Source of the DNA: an uncultured Eubacteriales bacterium
GTDB taxonomy: Bacteria; Bacillota; Clostridia; Oscillospirales; Oscillospiraceae
Assembly (NCBI GenBank): GCA_900545805.1
Contig: URAL01000003.1
Span: 16,033 to 80,032 of the forward strand
Length of the DNA: 64,000 nt
Direction of reading: 5' to 3'
The notes under the pieces are model-generated. The model searched no databases, had not been told where the DNA came from, and worked only from the letters and a program-made list of their open reading frames with translations. Both the position numbers and the translations under genes were made by a program. This document shows positions 35,207-44,391 of the stretch, one piece after another (the stretch's first letter is position 1; each line of letters starts with the position of its first letter).

Positions 35207-36127
35207 ATGCGTATAGTTTTTATGGGCACGCCGGACTTTGCCGCTGCTTCACTGAAAAAGCTCATAGATGAAAAATACGACATTGTCGGCGTATTTACTC
35301 AGCCGGACAAGCCGCGTGACCGAGGCATGAAGCTGTCGTTCAGTCCTGTCAAGGCGCTCGCTTTGGAGCATGATATTCCCGTTTATCAGCCTACAAAGCT
35401 GCGTGACGGAACGGCGACCGAGCTTATAAGAAAACTTGAGCCAGATATTCTTGTTGTAGTTGCCTATGGCCGCATCCTGCCTGAGGACATGCTCGCAGTG
35501 CCGAAATACGGCGCGATAAATGTCCACGCGTCGCTTCTGCCCAAGTACCGTGGCGCTGCTCCCATCCAGTGGGCGGTATTAAACGGCGATAAGATAACCG
35601 GCGTTACGACTATGTACCTTGCCTCGGAGATGGACACCGGCGATATAATCTACACAGCCGAAACCGAGATCGGAGAGTTTGAGACCTCTGGAGAGCTGTT
35701 TGACAGGCTCATGGTCATGGGCGCGGAGCTTTTGGACAAGACCCTGCGCGATATCGACGCCGGAGCAGCGCCCAGAACGCCGCAGGATCACAGCAAAGCA
35801 AGCTACGTGAAAATGCTTGATAAGAGCTTAAGCCCCATTGACTGGGCAAAAACTCCGCGTGAGATCGTTAAGCATATCTACGGACTTCAGCCATGGCCTG
35901 TGGCAACAGCGGAGCTTGACGGAAAGCTATTTAAAATATATTCCGCCGAATACACTCGGACAAAAACCGCAAAAGCCCCCGGCAGCGTATTAAGCGCCGG
36001 AAAGCAGGGCATAGAGGTTGCCTGCCTCGGCGGAGAAACGATTCTTATTACCGAGCTTCAGGCAGCCGGTAAAAAGCGAATGAAAGCGTCCGACTATCTG
36101 CTCGGGCATCCCATAAAGGTGGACTAA
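35207..36127 (+). CDS. fmt: Methionyl-tRNA formyltransferase
   Basis: A 306-residue enzyme formylating initiator Met-tRNA. MRIVFMGTPDFAAASL, the formyl-folate site INVHASLLPKYRGAAPIQWA and the motif TTMYLASEMDTGDII are visible; the C-terminal tRNA-binding domain follows. The ATG at 35207 is preferred to a TTG at 35201 that overlaps the def stop. Confidence 0.97.
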   Translation: MRIVFMGTPDFAAASLKKLIDEKYDIVGVFTQPDKPRDRGMKLSFSPVKALALEHDIPVYQPTKLRDGTATELIRKLEPDILVVVAYGRILPEDMLAVPKYGAINVHASLLPKYRGAAPIQWAVLNGDKITGVTTMYLASEMDTGDIIYTAETEIGEFETSGELFDRLMVMGAELLDKTLRDIDAGAAPRTPQDHSKASYVKMLDKSLSPIDWAKTPREIVKHIYGLQPWPVATAELDGKLFKIYSAEYTRTKTAKAPGSVLSAGKQGIEVACLGGETILITELQAAGKKRMKASDYLLGHPIKVD

Positions 36128-36130
36128 GCA

Positions 36131-37438
36131 TTGGATAAAGCAAGGCAGGCCGCAGTTTTTGCACTCGAGAGAGTCAGACGCGACGGCGCATGGTCATCAG
36201 CGCTCGGTGACGCGATGAGAATAAAATTCGGACTAGATCCGCGCTCGCTGGCGCTGGCCGAGAGTATATGCCTCGGCGTTATGCAAAACACCGCGCTTCT
36301 CGACTATTATATTGATCTGTACAGCAAGTCCTCGTCGAAGATCGAGCCTAAGGTACGGGATATAATGCGTTCAGGCGCATATCAGCTGCTTTTTATGGAT
36401 AAGATACCGGCTTCGGCCGCTGTAAACGAATCGGTTGCGCTGTGTAAAAAGCTCGGCTATTCAAGGGCGACTGGCTTTTGCAACGCCGTTTTGAGAAAGC
36501 TTGCGGCCGATAAGGTGCAGCTGCCCGATATCCCGGGAGAAGGCGCGGCCGAGTATCTTTCGGTCAAATACAGCCATCCGCTATGGCTTGTGCAATATAT
36601 TATCTCACGCCGAGGCTATGACTCGGCCGAGGCGTTCTTTGCGGCCAACAACATGATACCCGACACCTGCCTTCAGGTGAACACACTGAAAACATCAACT
36701 CAGAAGCTTTTGGCTCGTCTAAGAGACTCCGGTGCAGAATGTGCGGAGCATCCGTGGCTGCCGGACTGCATTATTGCCACCGGAAGAATAAGCACGATGG
36801 TCGGCTTTGACGAGGGGCTGTTTTATGTTCAGGACCCTGCCGCAAAGTGCGCGGTGCTGGCTGCAGACTTGAAGCCGGGCATGGATGTTCTTGACGCATG
36901 CGCAGCTCCCGGCGGGAAAAGCTTTGCCGCGGCTATCGCCATGAAAAATAAGGGGCGCATTGATTCCTGTGATCTTCACGACAAGAAGATAGGTCTGATT
37001 AAAGATGGGGCACAGCGCCTTGGTATAGATATAATAAATGCGTTCCCGCACGATGCGAGAGCACACTTGGACAGACTGTATGACGCTGTTATCTGCGATG
37101 TTCCGTGCTCAGGCTACGGCGTTATCCGTAAAAAGCCTGAGATAAGATATAGGCCGCAGACGGACTGTACGGCTATGCCGCCGATTCAAACGGCGATACT
37201 CAAAAACACTTCAAAATATGTAAAATCAGGCGGACTGATAATATACTCGACCTGCACAGTTATGCAGGAAGAAAACGAAGGTGTTGTGCGCCAATTTTTA
37301 TGCGATCACCCTGAGTTTTCCGCCGAGAGCTTTACGCTGCCCAACGGTGAAACAGCCGATAAGGGATATATCACATTTTGGCCGGATATTCACGGAACGG
37401 ATGGATTTTTTGTCTGCAAGCTGAGGAGAAATAAATGA
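36131..37438 (+). CDS. rsmB: 16S rRNA (cytosine(967)-C5)-methyltransferase
   Basis: A 435-residue protein: an N-terminal NusB-like RNA-binding domain (ARQAAVFALERV ... SGAYQLLFMDKIPASAAVNE) and a SAM-dependent methyltransferase domain with DACAAPGGKSF and the two catalytic cysteines in VPCSGYGVIRKKPEI and YSTCTVMQEEN. It starts with TTG at 36131, three bases after fmt, and overlaps rlmN by four bases. Confidence 0.95.
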   Translation: MDKARQAAVFALERVRRDGAWSSALGDAMRIKFGLDPRSLALAESICLGVMQNTALLDYYIDLYSKSSSKIEPKVRDIMRSGAYQLLFMDKIPASAAVNESVALCKKLGYSRATGFCNAVLRKLAADKVQLPDIPGEGAAEYLSVKYSHPLWLVQYIISRRGYDSAEAFFAANNMIPDTCLQVNTLKTSTQKLLARLRDSGAECAEHPWLPDCIIATGRISTMVGFDEGLFYVQDPAAKCAVLAADLKPGMDVLDACAAPGGKSFAAAIAMKNKGRIDSCDLHDKKIGLIKDGAQRLGIDIINAFPHDARAHLDRLYDAVICDVPCSGYGVIRKKPEIRYRPQTDCTAMPPIQTAILKNTSKYVKSGGLIIYSTCTVMQEENEGVVRQFLCDHPEFSAESFTLPNGETADKGYITFWPDIHGTDGFFVCKLRRNK

Positions 37439-38469
37439 AAAACCTTAGGAGCATGCTCCCAAATGAGATAGAGCAGCTGCTCACGGAGCTCGGAGAGCCT
37501 AAATACCGCGCAAAGCAGGTGTTCAAATGGCTCGGCAGGGGAATAGGCTCGATAGATGAAATGAGCGATATTCCAAAATCCCTGCGCGAAAAGCTAAAAA
37601 TGGAATACACCGTTTATAAGCCGAAGGTGCTCAGCAAGCAGGTATCGAAAATTGACGGCACAATAAAATATCTCTGGGAGCTTTACGACGGGAACGCGGT
37701 CGAGACTGTTGTGATGAGCTATAAGCACGGAAACACCGTGTGCGTATCAACTCAGGTCGGCTGCCGCCAGGGCTGTGCGTTCTGCGCGTCTACCATCGGC
37801 GGACTTGTCAGATGCCTTGAGCCGAATGAGATACTTGAGGAGGTCATGTTCTCGCAGCTCGACTCGGGAAAGCAGATATCAAACATTGTCCTCATGGGCA
37901 TAGGAGAGCCGCTCGATAACTTTGACAATGTCGTCAAGTTCCTTGAGCTTGTAAATCATCCCGACGGCATGAATATAGGCATGCGTCATATTTCACTCTC
38001 GACCTGCGGAATAACAGAAATGTTTGACAAACTGGCAGAGCTTAATTTACAATTGACCTTATCGGTATCCCTGCACGCTCCCGATGACGAGACCCGCTCA
38101 AGGATAATGCCCGCAAATCATGGCAGAGGAGTGGACGAGCTCATGGAGTGCTGCCGCCGTTATTATGAAAAAACAGGCCGGAGGATATCGTTTGAATATA
38201 TTATGATAGACGGCGTGAACGATAAGCAGTACCACGCAGAGCTGCTGTCCAAGCGCGCAAGGTATGTTGGAGCGCATGTCAACCTCATACCGATGAATTA
38301 CGTTGAGGAAAGCCGTTTTAAGCCCTCGACTCAGGGGCATATCAAGGCCTTTGTAAAGGTTTTGGAGGATAACGGCGTTAATGTTACGGTCCGCCGCAGG
38401 CTCGGCGGAGATGTTGAAGCCTCCTGCGGCCAGCTCCGCAGAAAAATGCAGAAGGGCAATCAGAAATAA
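37435..38469 (+). CDS. rlmN: 23S rRNA (adenine(2503)-C2)-methyltransferase
   Basis: A 344-residue radical SAM methyltransferase for 23S rRNA and tRNA. The cluster motif is CRQGCAFCAST; the methyl-carrying cysteine near the end is in VEASCGQLRRK, and a second catalytic cysteine in LSTCGIT. GIGEPLDNFDNV is also diagnostic. The start overlaps the rsmB stop (ATGA), and prpC starts within its last base. Confidence 0.96.
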   Translation: MKNLRSMLPNEIEQLLTELGEPKYRAKQVFKWLGRGIGSIDEMSDIPKSLREKLKMEYTVYKPKVLSKQVSKIDGTIKYLWELYDGNAVETVVMSYKHGNTVCVSTQVGCRQGCAFCASTIGGLVRCLEPNEILEEVMFSQLDSGKQISNIVLMGIGEPLDNFDNVVKFLELVNHPDGMNIGMRHISLSTCGITEMFDKLAELNLQLTLSVSLHAPDDETRSRIMPANHGRGVDELMECCRRYYEKTGRRISFEYIMIDGVNDKQYHAELLSKRARYVGAHVNLIPMNYVEESRFKPSTQGHIKAFVKVLEDNGVNVTVRRRLGGDVEASCGQLRRKMQKGNQK

Positions 38470-39206
38470 TGAAAAGTTTCGGCATAACTGACAAGGGTAA
38501 GGTCAGAAGAGAAAATCAGGACAGCTACATCATTGAAAATTGCGACAAGCGCAAGTGCGTCATAGCAGTCATATGTGACGGTATGGGCGGCGCAAAGGCC
38601 GGTGACCTCGCAAGCCGGCTCTCAAGCAAGGAGTTTGTCAGCAGAGTGTATGAAAGCCTTGTCGCGCCGCACCTTATAATGGGAAGTCACGAAAAGCTCC
38701 TGCGGGACAGCTGCGCCGACGCAAACGGCGTTGTCTATGAATATTCACGCTTCGACGCAAACTATAACGGAATGGGCACCACTCTCATAGGCGGTATAAT
38801 AACCCGCCGGAAGGCCTGCCTCGTCAATGTCGGCGACAGCAGAGCCTATTACCTGTCAAGAGATGAGATAAGACAGATAAGCCGCGACCATTCGTATGTC
38901 GAGGAGCTTGTCGCAATGGGCGCCATAACAAAGGAAGATGCCGCCAATCACCCTAAGAAAAATATCATCACACGAGCTCTCGGCGTAGATGCGTCTGTAG
39001 AGTCGGATTATTTCGAGTGTCCTCTCCATAAGGGAGACGGTATTCTGCTGTGCTCAGATGGTCTGAGCAACATGGTCAGCGATAAGGAAGTACACGATCA
39101 CTTCAGGGAAAACGCGCTGCCGAAGGATGTCTGCTCCAAGCTCATGGAGCTTGCGCTTGCGCGCGGAGCGAGAGACAATGTTTCTATTGTTTTAATCAAG
39201 ACTTGA
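38469..39206 (+). CDS. prpC: PP2C-type serine/threonine phosphatase (Stp/PrpC)
   Basis: A 245-residue PPM-family phosphatase. Metal-binding aspartates are in GKVRRENQDSY, VICDGMGGAKAGD, LCSDGLSNMV and GARDNVSIVLI. It reverses phosphorylation by the PASTA kinase encoded next, the standard pair in Firmicutes. Confidence 0.95.
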   Translation: MKSFGITDKGKVRRENQDSYIIENCDKRKCVIAVICDGMGGAKAGDLASRLSSKEFVSRVYESLVAPHLIMGSHEKLLRDSCADANGVVYEYSRFDANYNGMGTTLIGGIITRRKACLVNVGDSRAYYLSRDEIRQISRDHSYVEELVAMGAITKEDAANHPKKNIITRALGVDASVESDYFECPLHKGDGILLCSDGLSNMVSDKEVHDHFRENALPKDVCSKLMELALARGARDNVSIVLIKT

Positions 39207-39222
39207 TATCAAAGGTGCTATT

Positions 39223-40911
39223 ATGGGAAACACTACTGATAAATATATAGGCAGGATACTTGATGACCGCTATGAGATCATCGAGCTAATCGGCTCGGGC
39301 GGCATGGCGAATGTATACAAGGCTCTGTGCCACAGGCTCAACAGATATGACGCGGTCAAAATAATGCGCGACGAAACTGCGGCGAATACCGAGCTTAGGA
39401 GGCGCTTTCGCGCTGAGTCGCAGGCTGTCGCTATGCTTTCTCACCCGAACATCGTTTCGGTTTATGACGTAAGCCACAGCGACGATGTCGAGTATATCGT
39501 AATGGAGCTTATCGACGGCATAACACTCAAGCAGTACTTACAGAAAAAAAGCGTACTCGATCCCGCCGAGGTTCTGGATTTTACTATTCAAACTGCAAAA
39601 GCGCTTGAGCATGCGCACAGCAAGGGCATCATCCACCGTGATATCAAGCCGCAGAATATCATGCTGCTCAAGGACGGCATGATAAAGGTCGCTGACTTCG
39701 GCATTGCCTCTCTTGAAAGTGACATTGAGGAGAATAACGGCGAGACTGTCGGCTCGGTGCACTATATTGCGCCCGAGCAGGCGCGAGGGCAGGCACCGGA
39801 TGCCAGAAGCGACATATACTCCCTCGGCATTGTAATGTACGAAATGCTCACCGGCAAGCTGCCTTATGTAGGAGCGTCAGATGTTGAGGTTGCCGTGAAG
39901 CATATGAACACCGACCCTGTCAGTCCGCGTGAGCTTGCTCCTGATATATCGGAGGAGCTTGAGCGCATATGTCTAAAGGCAATGAACTCCGACATAGAGA
40001 AACGCTACCAAACGGCAACTGAGCTGCTGGCAGACCTTGAGCAATACAAGACCCAGACTCTGGCTGCTCATGTTCTTGAGGATTCCGAGGCGGTGCTTAT
40101 AGACAGCGATGAGCAGCTGCAGCACAGAGCCAAAAGCCGGCGCAGCCGCAAGATCGCGCTCAGCTCCGGCATATTGGCGGTTCTGCTGTTTGTTATAATA
40201 GGCTTTGTATTCCTAAACGGATATTTCCTCAAGGATCTGTTTTCCGACCCCGTAAAGGTCACGGTAGATAATTTCGTCGGCCGTTACTATGAAGACGTTA
40301 TAAATGATAAAGACTATAAGAAGATCTATGATTTCAAGGTAACCTTTAAGGTTGACCTTGAGCACGAATACGGTATTATCCTCTCGCAGGATCCCGAGTC
40401 CGGGCGCAGTAAGTCGATAAACGACAAAAACAGCAAAATCGTTGTGGAGCTCGTCTGCGCCGCAGAAACGGTAGACGATCAGCCGAGGCTTCTGAAAGTG
40501 CCCGATATAGTAAACCGCGAAAGGGAAGAAGCCATAAGCATGATCCAGGATGCAGGCTTTACCTATGTGCTTGAGCAGGCACCGTCGGACAGCATAACCA
40601 AGGGATATGTCATAAGCACCGATCCTGTCGCGGACGCCGCCGCCGACGAGGGCTCGGAGATAAAGATCATAATAAGCACGGGCCCGGAAGCCGTTATGAC
40701 AAAGGTACCTCAGCTCAAGGGCCTTTCCAAGCAGGCCGCGATCGACAAGATAGAAAGCAGCAATCTCAGCGTGGGAAACATCTCAACAGCGGACAGTGCG
40801 CTTGATGCAGGAACGGTCATCAATCAGAACATTGCAGCCGGAACTCAAGTCGAGGAGCATACAAAGATATCTATAACGATATCCGTCGGCCCGTCCGGAA
40901 ACGGTGGCTGA
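39223..40911 (+). CDS. prkC: PASTA-domain serine/threonine protein kinase (PrkC/Stk1)
   Basis: A 562-residue membrane kinase. The Hanks kinase domain (about residues 15-275) has the glycine loop IGSGGMANVYKA, the lysine in DAVKIMRD, the catalytic loop HRDIKPQNIML and DFGIAS. One membrane segment (about 310-332) separates it from three extracellular PASTA repeats that bind peptidoglycan fragments in homologues. It links cell-wall state to growth, division and germination. prpC and rsgA flank it, as in Bacillus. Confidence 0.96.
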   Translation: MGNTTDKYIGRILDDRYEIIELIGSGGMANVYKALCHRLNRYDAVKIMRDETAANTELRRRFRAESQAVAMLSHPNIVSVYDVSHSDDVEYIVMELIDGITLKQYLQKKSVLDPAEVLDFTIQTAKALEHAHSKGIIHRDIKPQNIMLLKDGMIKVADFGIASLESDIEENNGETVGSVHYIAPEQARGQAPDARSDIYSLGIVMYEMLTGKLPYVGASDVEVAVKHMNTDPVSPRELAPDISEELERICLKAMNSDIEKRYQTATELLADLEQYKTQTLAAHVLEDSEAVLIDSDEQLQHRAKSRRSRKIALSSGILAVLLFVIIGFVFLNGYFLKDLFSDPVKVTVDNFVGRYYEDVINDKDYKKIYDFKVTFKVDLEHEYGIILSQDPESGRSKSINDKNSKIVVELVCAAETVDDQPRLLKVPDIVNREREEAISMIQDAGFTYVLEQAPSDSITKGYVISTDPVADAAADEGSEIKIIISTGPEAVMTKVPQLKGLSKQAAIDKIESSNLSVGNISTADSALDAGTVINQNIAAGTQVEEHTKISITISVGPSGNGG

Positions 40912-41787
40912 ATGGAAGGAACAATAATCAAAGCTCTCAGCGGTTTTTACTATGTAAATTCCAGTGACGGTGTTTATGAATGCCGTGCTCGCGGAAAATT
41001 CCGCATTGACGGTACGTCGCCCATGGTCGGCGACAGAGTGAGCTTCAATGCAGATGGCTCAAAGGGCTGCGTCACGGCTATCCATGAGCGAAAGAATTTC
41101 TTTATCCGGCCAACTGTAGCTAATGTTGACGCTCTTATATTTATTGCTGCAAATACAAACCCTGTAACAGATCCGTTTTTAATAGATAGAGTGTCCGTTA
41201 TAACGGAGGAAGCCGGCTGTGAGCTGATTGTATGCATAAATAAAACCGACATTGACCCTGCGGATGAGCTGTTTAATATCTACTCTGCCTCGGGCTTTGA
41301 AACGCACAGAGTAAGCGCCAAAACGGGCGAGGGTATAGACGAGCTGAAAAAAGCCCTTAAGGGCAAGATATGCGCCTTCACCGGCAACTCCGGTGTGGGC
41401 AAATCGAGTATATTAAATACGATGCTCCCGGAACTGCGTCTTCAAGTTGGAGAGGTGAGCGAAAAGCTTGGCCGAGGCAGACATACGACACGCCATGTTG
41501 AGCTGTTTGACGCAGGTGGCGAGACCTATATCGCTGACACGCCTGGCTTTGCCTCGTTCGAGATTGAAATGATGCAGGCCATAGACAAGTCAGAGCTGCA
41601 ATACGATTTCCGCGATTTCAGAAAATATATCGGCTCGTGCCGCTTTGCCGATTGCGCTCATCTGAAGGAGCCCGGCTGCGCGGTGACAGCCGCTGTTGAA
41701 GGCGGACTAATACAAAAAAGCCGCTACGGTTCATATGCAAGGCTCTATGAGCTTGCGGCAAAAAATAAGCTTTGGGAAAACAAATAG
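40912..41787 (+). CDS. rsgA: Ribosome small subunit-dependent GTPase A
   Basis: A 291-residue circularly permuted GTPase in 30S maturation: an N-terminal OB fold, G4 NKTD, G1 TGNSGVGKSSILN, G3 DTPGF and a C-terminal zinc motif (CRFADCAHLKEPGCAV). It begins right at the end of prkC without a gap. Confidence 0.96.
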   Translation: MEGTIIKALSGFYYVNSSDGVYECRARGKFRIDGTSPMVGDRVSFNADGSKGCVTAIHERKNFFIRPTVANVDALIFIAANTNPVTDPFLIDRVSVITEEAGCELIVCINKTDIDPADELFNIYSASGFETHRVSAKTGEGIDELKKALKGKICAFTGNSGVGKSSILNTMLPELRLQVGEVSEKLGRGRHTTRHVELFDAGGETYIADTPGFASFEIEMMQAIDKSELQYDFRDFRKYIGSCRFADCAHLKEPGCAVTAAVEGGLIQKSRYGSYARLYELAAKNKLWENK

Positions 41788-41796
41788 AATACTCAG

Positions 41797-41848
41797 ACCG
41801 CCTCCGGCATACGCTTTATAAAAATGCGTGTGCTGGGGGCGGTTTTTT
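41797..41848 (+). terminator. Terminator after rsgA
   Basis: ACCGCC (41797-41802) pairs with GGCGGT (41838-41843), with an inner stem GCATACGC/GCGTGTGC (41807-41814 and 41826-41833), then six Ts. It probably ends the priA-rsgA operon. Confidence 0.85.
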
Positions 41849-41999
41849 GCGTAAGGGTCCGTGTGCGTTATTCGCCGTGATAGCAATAGTTTCAGGCATT
41901 ATCATAATTCTTTCGCTCATACTTCCAACACAGTTTTGGTGGTTTATGCTGGCCGCGGCTCTAATATGCCTTGGAGTTTGGCTCGTTCGCTGTCATTAA
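41847..41999 (+). CDS. Small hydrophobic membrane protein, candidate
   Basis: A possible 50-residue protein (TTG start at 41847): one positively charged N-terminus followed by two hydrophobic stretches around PTQFWWF, ending VWLVRCH. Small proteins of this shape with an FWW turn are frequent in Clostridia, but I cannot name it. The only ribosome-site-like bases (GGGGGCGG) lie in the terminator stem, and the start lies at the end of its T-run, so expression is doubtful. The frame is open back to a TTG at 41772, but that part only translates the terminator. Confidence 0.45.
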   Translation: MRKGPCALFAVIAIVSGIIIILSLILPTQFWWFMLAAALICLGVWLVRCH

Positions 42000-42021
42000 G
42001 CCTTATACGGCAGCATAGTAT
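41992..42021 (+). promoter_or_regulatory. Candidate SigE-type promoter of sipL-spoIIIA
   Basis: GTCATTAA (41992-41999), a 14-base spacer and CATAGTAT (42014-42021) resemble the mother-cell SigE boxes GTCATATT and CATACAAT. It stands 29 bases before the SipL-like start and ahead of the spoIIIA genes, both SigE-dependent in studied spore formers. Confidence 0.5.
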
Positions 42022-42049
42022 GTACAAAGCAAGTTTAAGGAGAAATGCC

Positions 42050-43522
42050 ATGAAGATCGAACTTAAAAGCAGTGAAGGCAGTACCTATAAAATGCTATGC
42101 AGCTCCAAAGGCGAGGCGCACAGCGATGCAGAGCTTATAATCCCCGATACACTGGAGGATATACTCCGTATCCTATGCTGCCGCCGACAGTACAGAATAC
42201 GCGAAAAGACCGTAAGTAAGGATACGGTATGTATATGCGGCGAAGTAGATGTTACGGTCATGTATATCCCTGAATCGGGTGAGGGCGTTCGCGTTGTCGG
42301 AACCACAGCTTCGTTTGAGGTCAACCTTGACGCTCCGGATGCAGACAGCACGAGCATTGCAGTTACAAAGCTCTTGTCGCTCACTGTGGACGCCAAGGCG
42401 GTTAACCCGCGAAAAATATCCGTAAGCGCAGACGTTTATATGGAGCAAAGCTGCTATAAATATGTTGACGTCTGCTGGACAGAGCCTCCCTCCGAAGCTC
42501 CGGATAAGTTGTTTTTCAAAACGCAGGAGCTAAAGTGCAGAAGTATAGAGCTTGTTTCCGAAAAAACGCTCAGCATAGAAGATGAGCTTGACCTGCCGGA
42601 GAAATGCCTCGGCGGTGACTTTGTCAAGGCATTCAGCACTGTAAAAATCGCCGGCAGCGAGGTTGTAGGCACTAAGCTCGTCGTAAAGGGAAGCGCAGAA
42701 ATTGAAGCCTTGTATCTCGTGTCGGGAATTCCGCGGTCGGCAAGCTTCTCACTGCCTTTTTCTCAGCTGTTTGAGCTTCCCGACGGCTGTACGCAACCCG
42801 AGGTATCCGCTGCTGCCATGATTACAGGGCAGTATTTCGAGTCTTTTGACAAAAAGCTTTCGGCGGACATTCGCGCCGCGATACAGATAGTGTGCCTCCG
42901 GGAGCGCAGCATCAGATACATAATTGATGCATATTCCTGCAAAAAGCAGCTAGGACTTACGCGAAGTGAGAGTCGCTGCCTTACAAATACCGAGGAAGAC
43001 TCACAGAGCCGCAGCGTACATCTGTCATATAATTCAGACTACGGCGCTGAGGAGATACTGTTTTCATCGGCTTATGCGGCCTGTGCGGAGGTGAGCGAAA
43101 ATGAGGTGCTCATACCGGTAACGTCGGATATCGTATATAAAGACCGTAATGGTGAGCTCAGAGCCTGCCGTGTCAGAGGTAAGGCGCAGTTTGAGCTCAG
43201 TTCTGACCGTAAGCCGAACGAGGTTTACGTCACAAATGTATATGTAAGTGCCTCTGCGACGGGAAATAGCGTAAATGCCGACATAGATGTAGCATTTACC
43301 ATGCGATATCTTAGCTACGGCAGCATAAGCATGATTACCGAGGTCTGCGAAACTGAGCAGAATCGTGAAAGGGCGGACGCAGCTTTGTATATGTGCCGCT
43401 GCACTGACGGCGATCTATGGAGTCTTGCGAAAAAGTACGGCTCGGATGTTGATCTCATAATGTTAATAAACGAAATTGACGGCGTACCCGATGATAGGCT
43501 GCTGCTCATCCCGGTTATATAA
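42050..43522 (+). CDS. SipL-like protein (DUF3794 repeats plus LysM)
   Basis: A 490-residue protein with DUF3794 domains in its N-terminal and central parts and a C-terminal LysM domain (CTDGDLWSLAKKYGSDVDLIM, ending DDRLLLIPVI). This is the layout of SipL, the partner of SpoIVA in spore coat assembly of Clostridioides difficile. The ATG at 42050 has AAGGAGA upstream; the longer open frame from 41861 overlaps another candidate gene and the promoter. Only two bases separate it from spoIIIAA. Confidence 0.85.
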   Translation: MKIELKSSEGSTYKMLCSSKGEAHSDAELIIPDTLEDILRILCCRRQYRIREKTVSKDTVCICGEVDVTVMYIPESGEGVRVVGTTASFEVNLDAPDADSTSIAVTKLLSLTVDAKAVNPRKISVSADVYMEQSCYKYVDVCWTEPPSEAPDKLFFKTQELKCRSIELVSEKTLSIEDELDLPEKCLGGDFVKAFSTVKIAGSEVVGTKLVVKGSAEIEALYLVSGIPRSASFSLPFSQLFELPDGCTQPEVSAAAMITGQYFESFDKKLSADIRAAIQIVCLRERSIRYIIDAYSCKKQLGLTRSESRCLTNTEEDSQSRSVHLSYNSDYGAEEILFSSAYAACAEVSENEVLIPVTSDIVYKDRNGELRACRVRGKAQFELSSDRKPNEVYVTNVYVSASATGNSVNADIDVAFTMRYLSYGSISMITEVCETEQNRERADAALYMCRCTDGDLWSLAKKYGSDVDLIMLINEIDGVPDDRLLLIPVI

Positions 43523-43524
43523 GT

Positions 43525-44391
43525 ATGATAAACGCGTATGATGAGGCTGTGAAGCTGCTGCCTGCAAAAACGGCGGCAGCTCTCGGCAAAGAGCTTAGGT
43601 GCGCCGAGGAATTCAGACTCCGTACAGGCTATGCTATGACCGCACTCATAGACGGAAGAGAATTGCCTGTATCAGACACCTCCGTTACTCAAGAAGATAT
43701 TGCCTGCGTTATCGAAAAGGCTACCCGCGCATCTGTACACACGGTTCAGCAGGATATGACCAGAGGATTTATCAGCTGCGGTTTCGGACTGCGCCTCGGC
43801 GTTTGCGGCACCGGCATAATATCGGGCTGTGCGGTATCAGGACTTCGGGATATCAGCTCAGTTTCGATTCGCATACCTCATGAAGTGCGCTCCTGCGGAG
43901 GTAATGCGGCAAAAATGCTGTATGGCAGCCGGGATAACACTCTTATTGTCTCACCGCCCGGCGGCGGAAAAACGACCCTTTTGCGTGAGCTGATACGGTC
44001 TATATCAGCATCTGGCATAAGAATCGCTGTTGCAGATGAGCGCAGGGAGCTGGCGGCAATGTATCGCGGCTCACCGCAGTTTGATATAGGACCGGCTACC
44101 GATGTCATGTCGGACATACCAAAGGCTGAATCTGTCATGATGCTGCTCAGGACAATGAATCCGCAGGTAATAGTAATGGATGAGATTTCCACTCCAGACG
44201 ATTGCTCGGCAGCAGCATCGGCAATTGGCTGCGGAGTTCGTGTCATCGCATCGGCGCACGCTGCATCTGTTGGTGAGCTTAAAAAACGCGCAGTGTATCG
44301 CGGCCTTATAGAGTCTGGAGCATTCACCGCCGCAGTCATCATTGAAAACAGCGGAGGAACACGCAGCTATAGATGGGAGAGTCTGCAATGA
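43525..44391 (+). CDS. spoIIIAA: Stage III sporulation protein AA (ATPase)
   Basis: A 288-residue secretion-type ATPase. Walker A is SPPGGGKTTLLRELIR and Walker B QVIVMDEIS. It is thought to power the SpoIIIA-SpoIIQ channel between mother cell and forespore. The gene follows sipL with a two-base gap and heads the complete spoIIIAA-AH series. It overlaps spoIIIAB by four bases. Confidence 0.96.
   Translation: MINAYDEAVKLLPAKTAAALGKELRCAEEFRLRTGYAMTALIDGRELPVSDTSVTQEDIACVIEKATRASVHTVQQDMTRGFISCGFGLRLGVCGTGIISGCAVSGLRDISSVSIRIPHEVRSCGGNAAKMLYGSRDNTLIVSPPGGGKTTLLRELIRSISASGIRIAVADERRELAAMYRGSPQFDIGPATDVMSDIPKAESVMMLLRTMNPQVIVMDEISTPDDCSAAASAIGCGVRVIASAHAASVGELKKRAVYRGLIESGAFTAAVIIENSGGTRSYRWESLQ

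Noticed and set aside
41861..42049. N-terminal extension of the SipL-like frame
   Set aside because: It overlaps the small membrane frame and the SigE-like promoter; the ATG at 42050 has a proper ribosome site and the family start.
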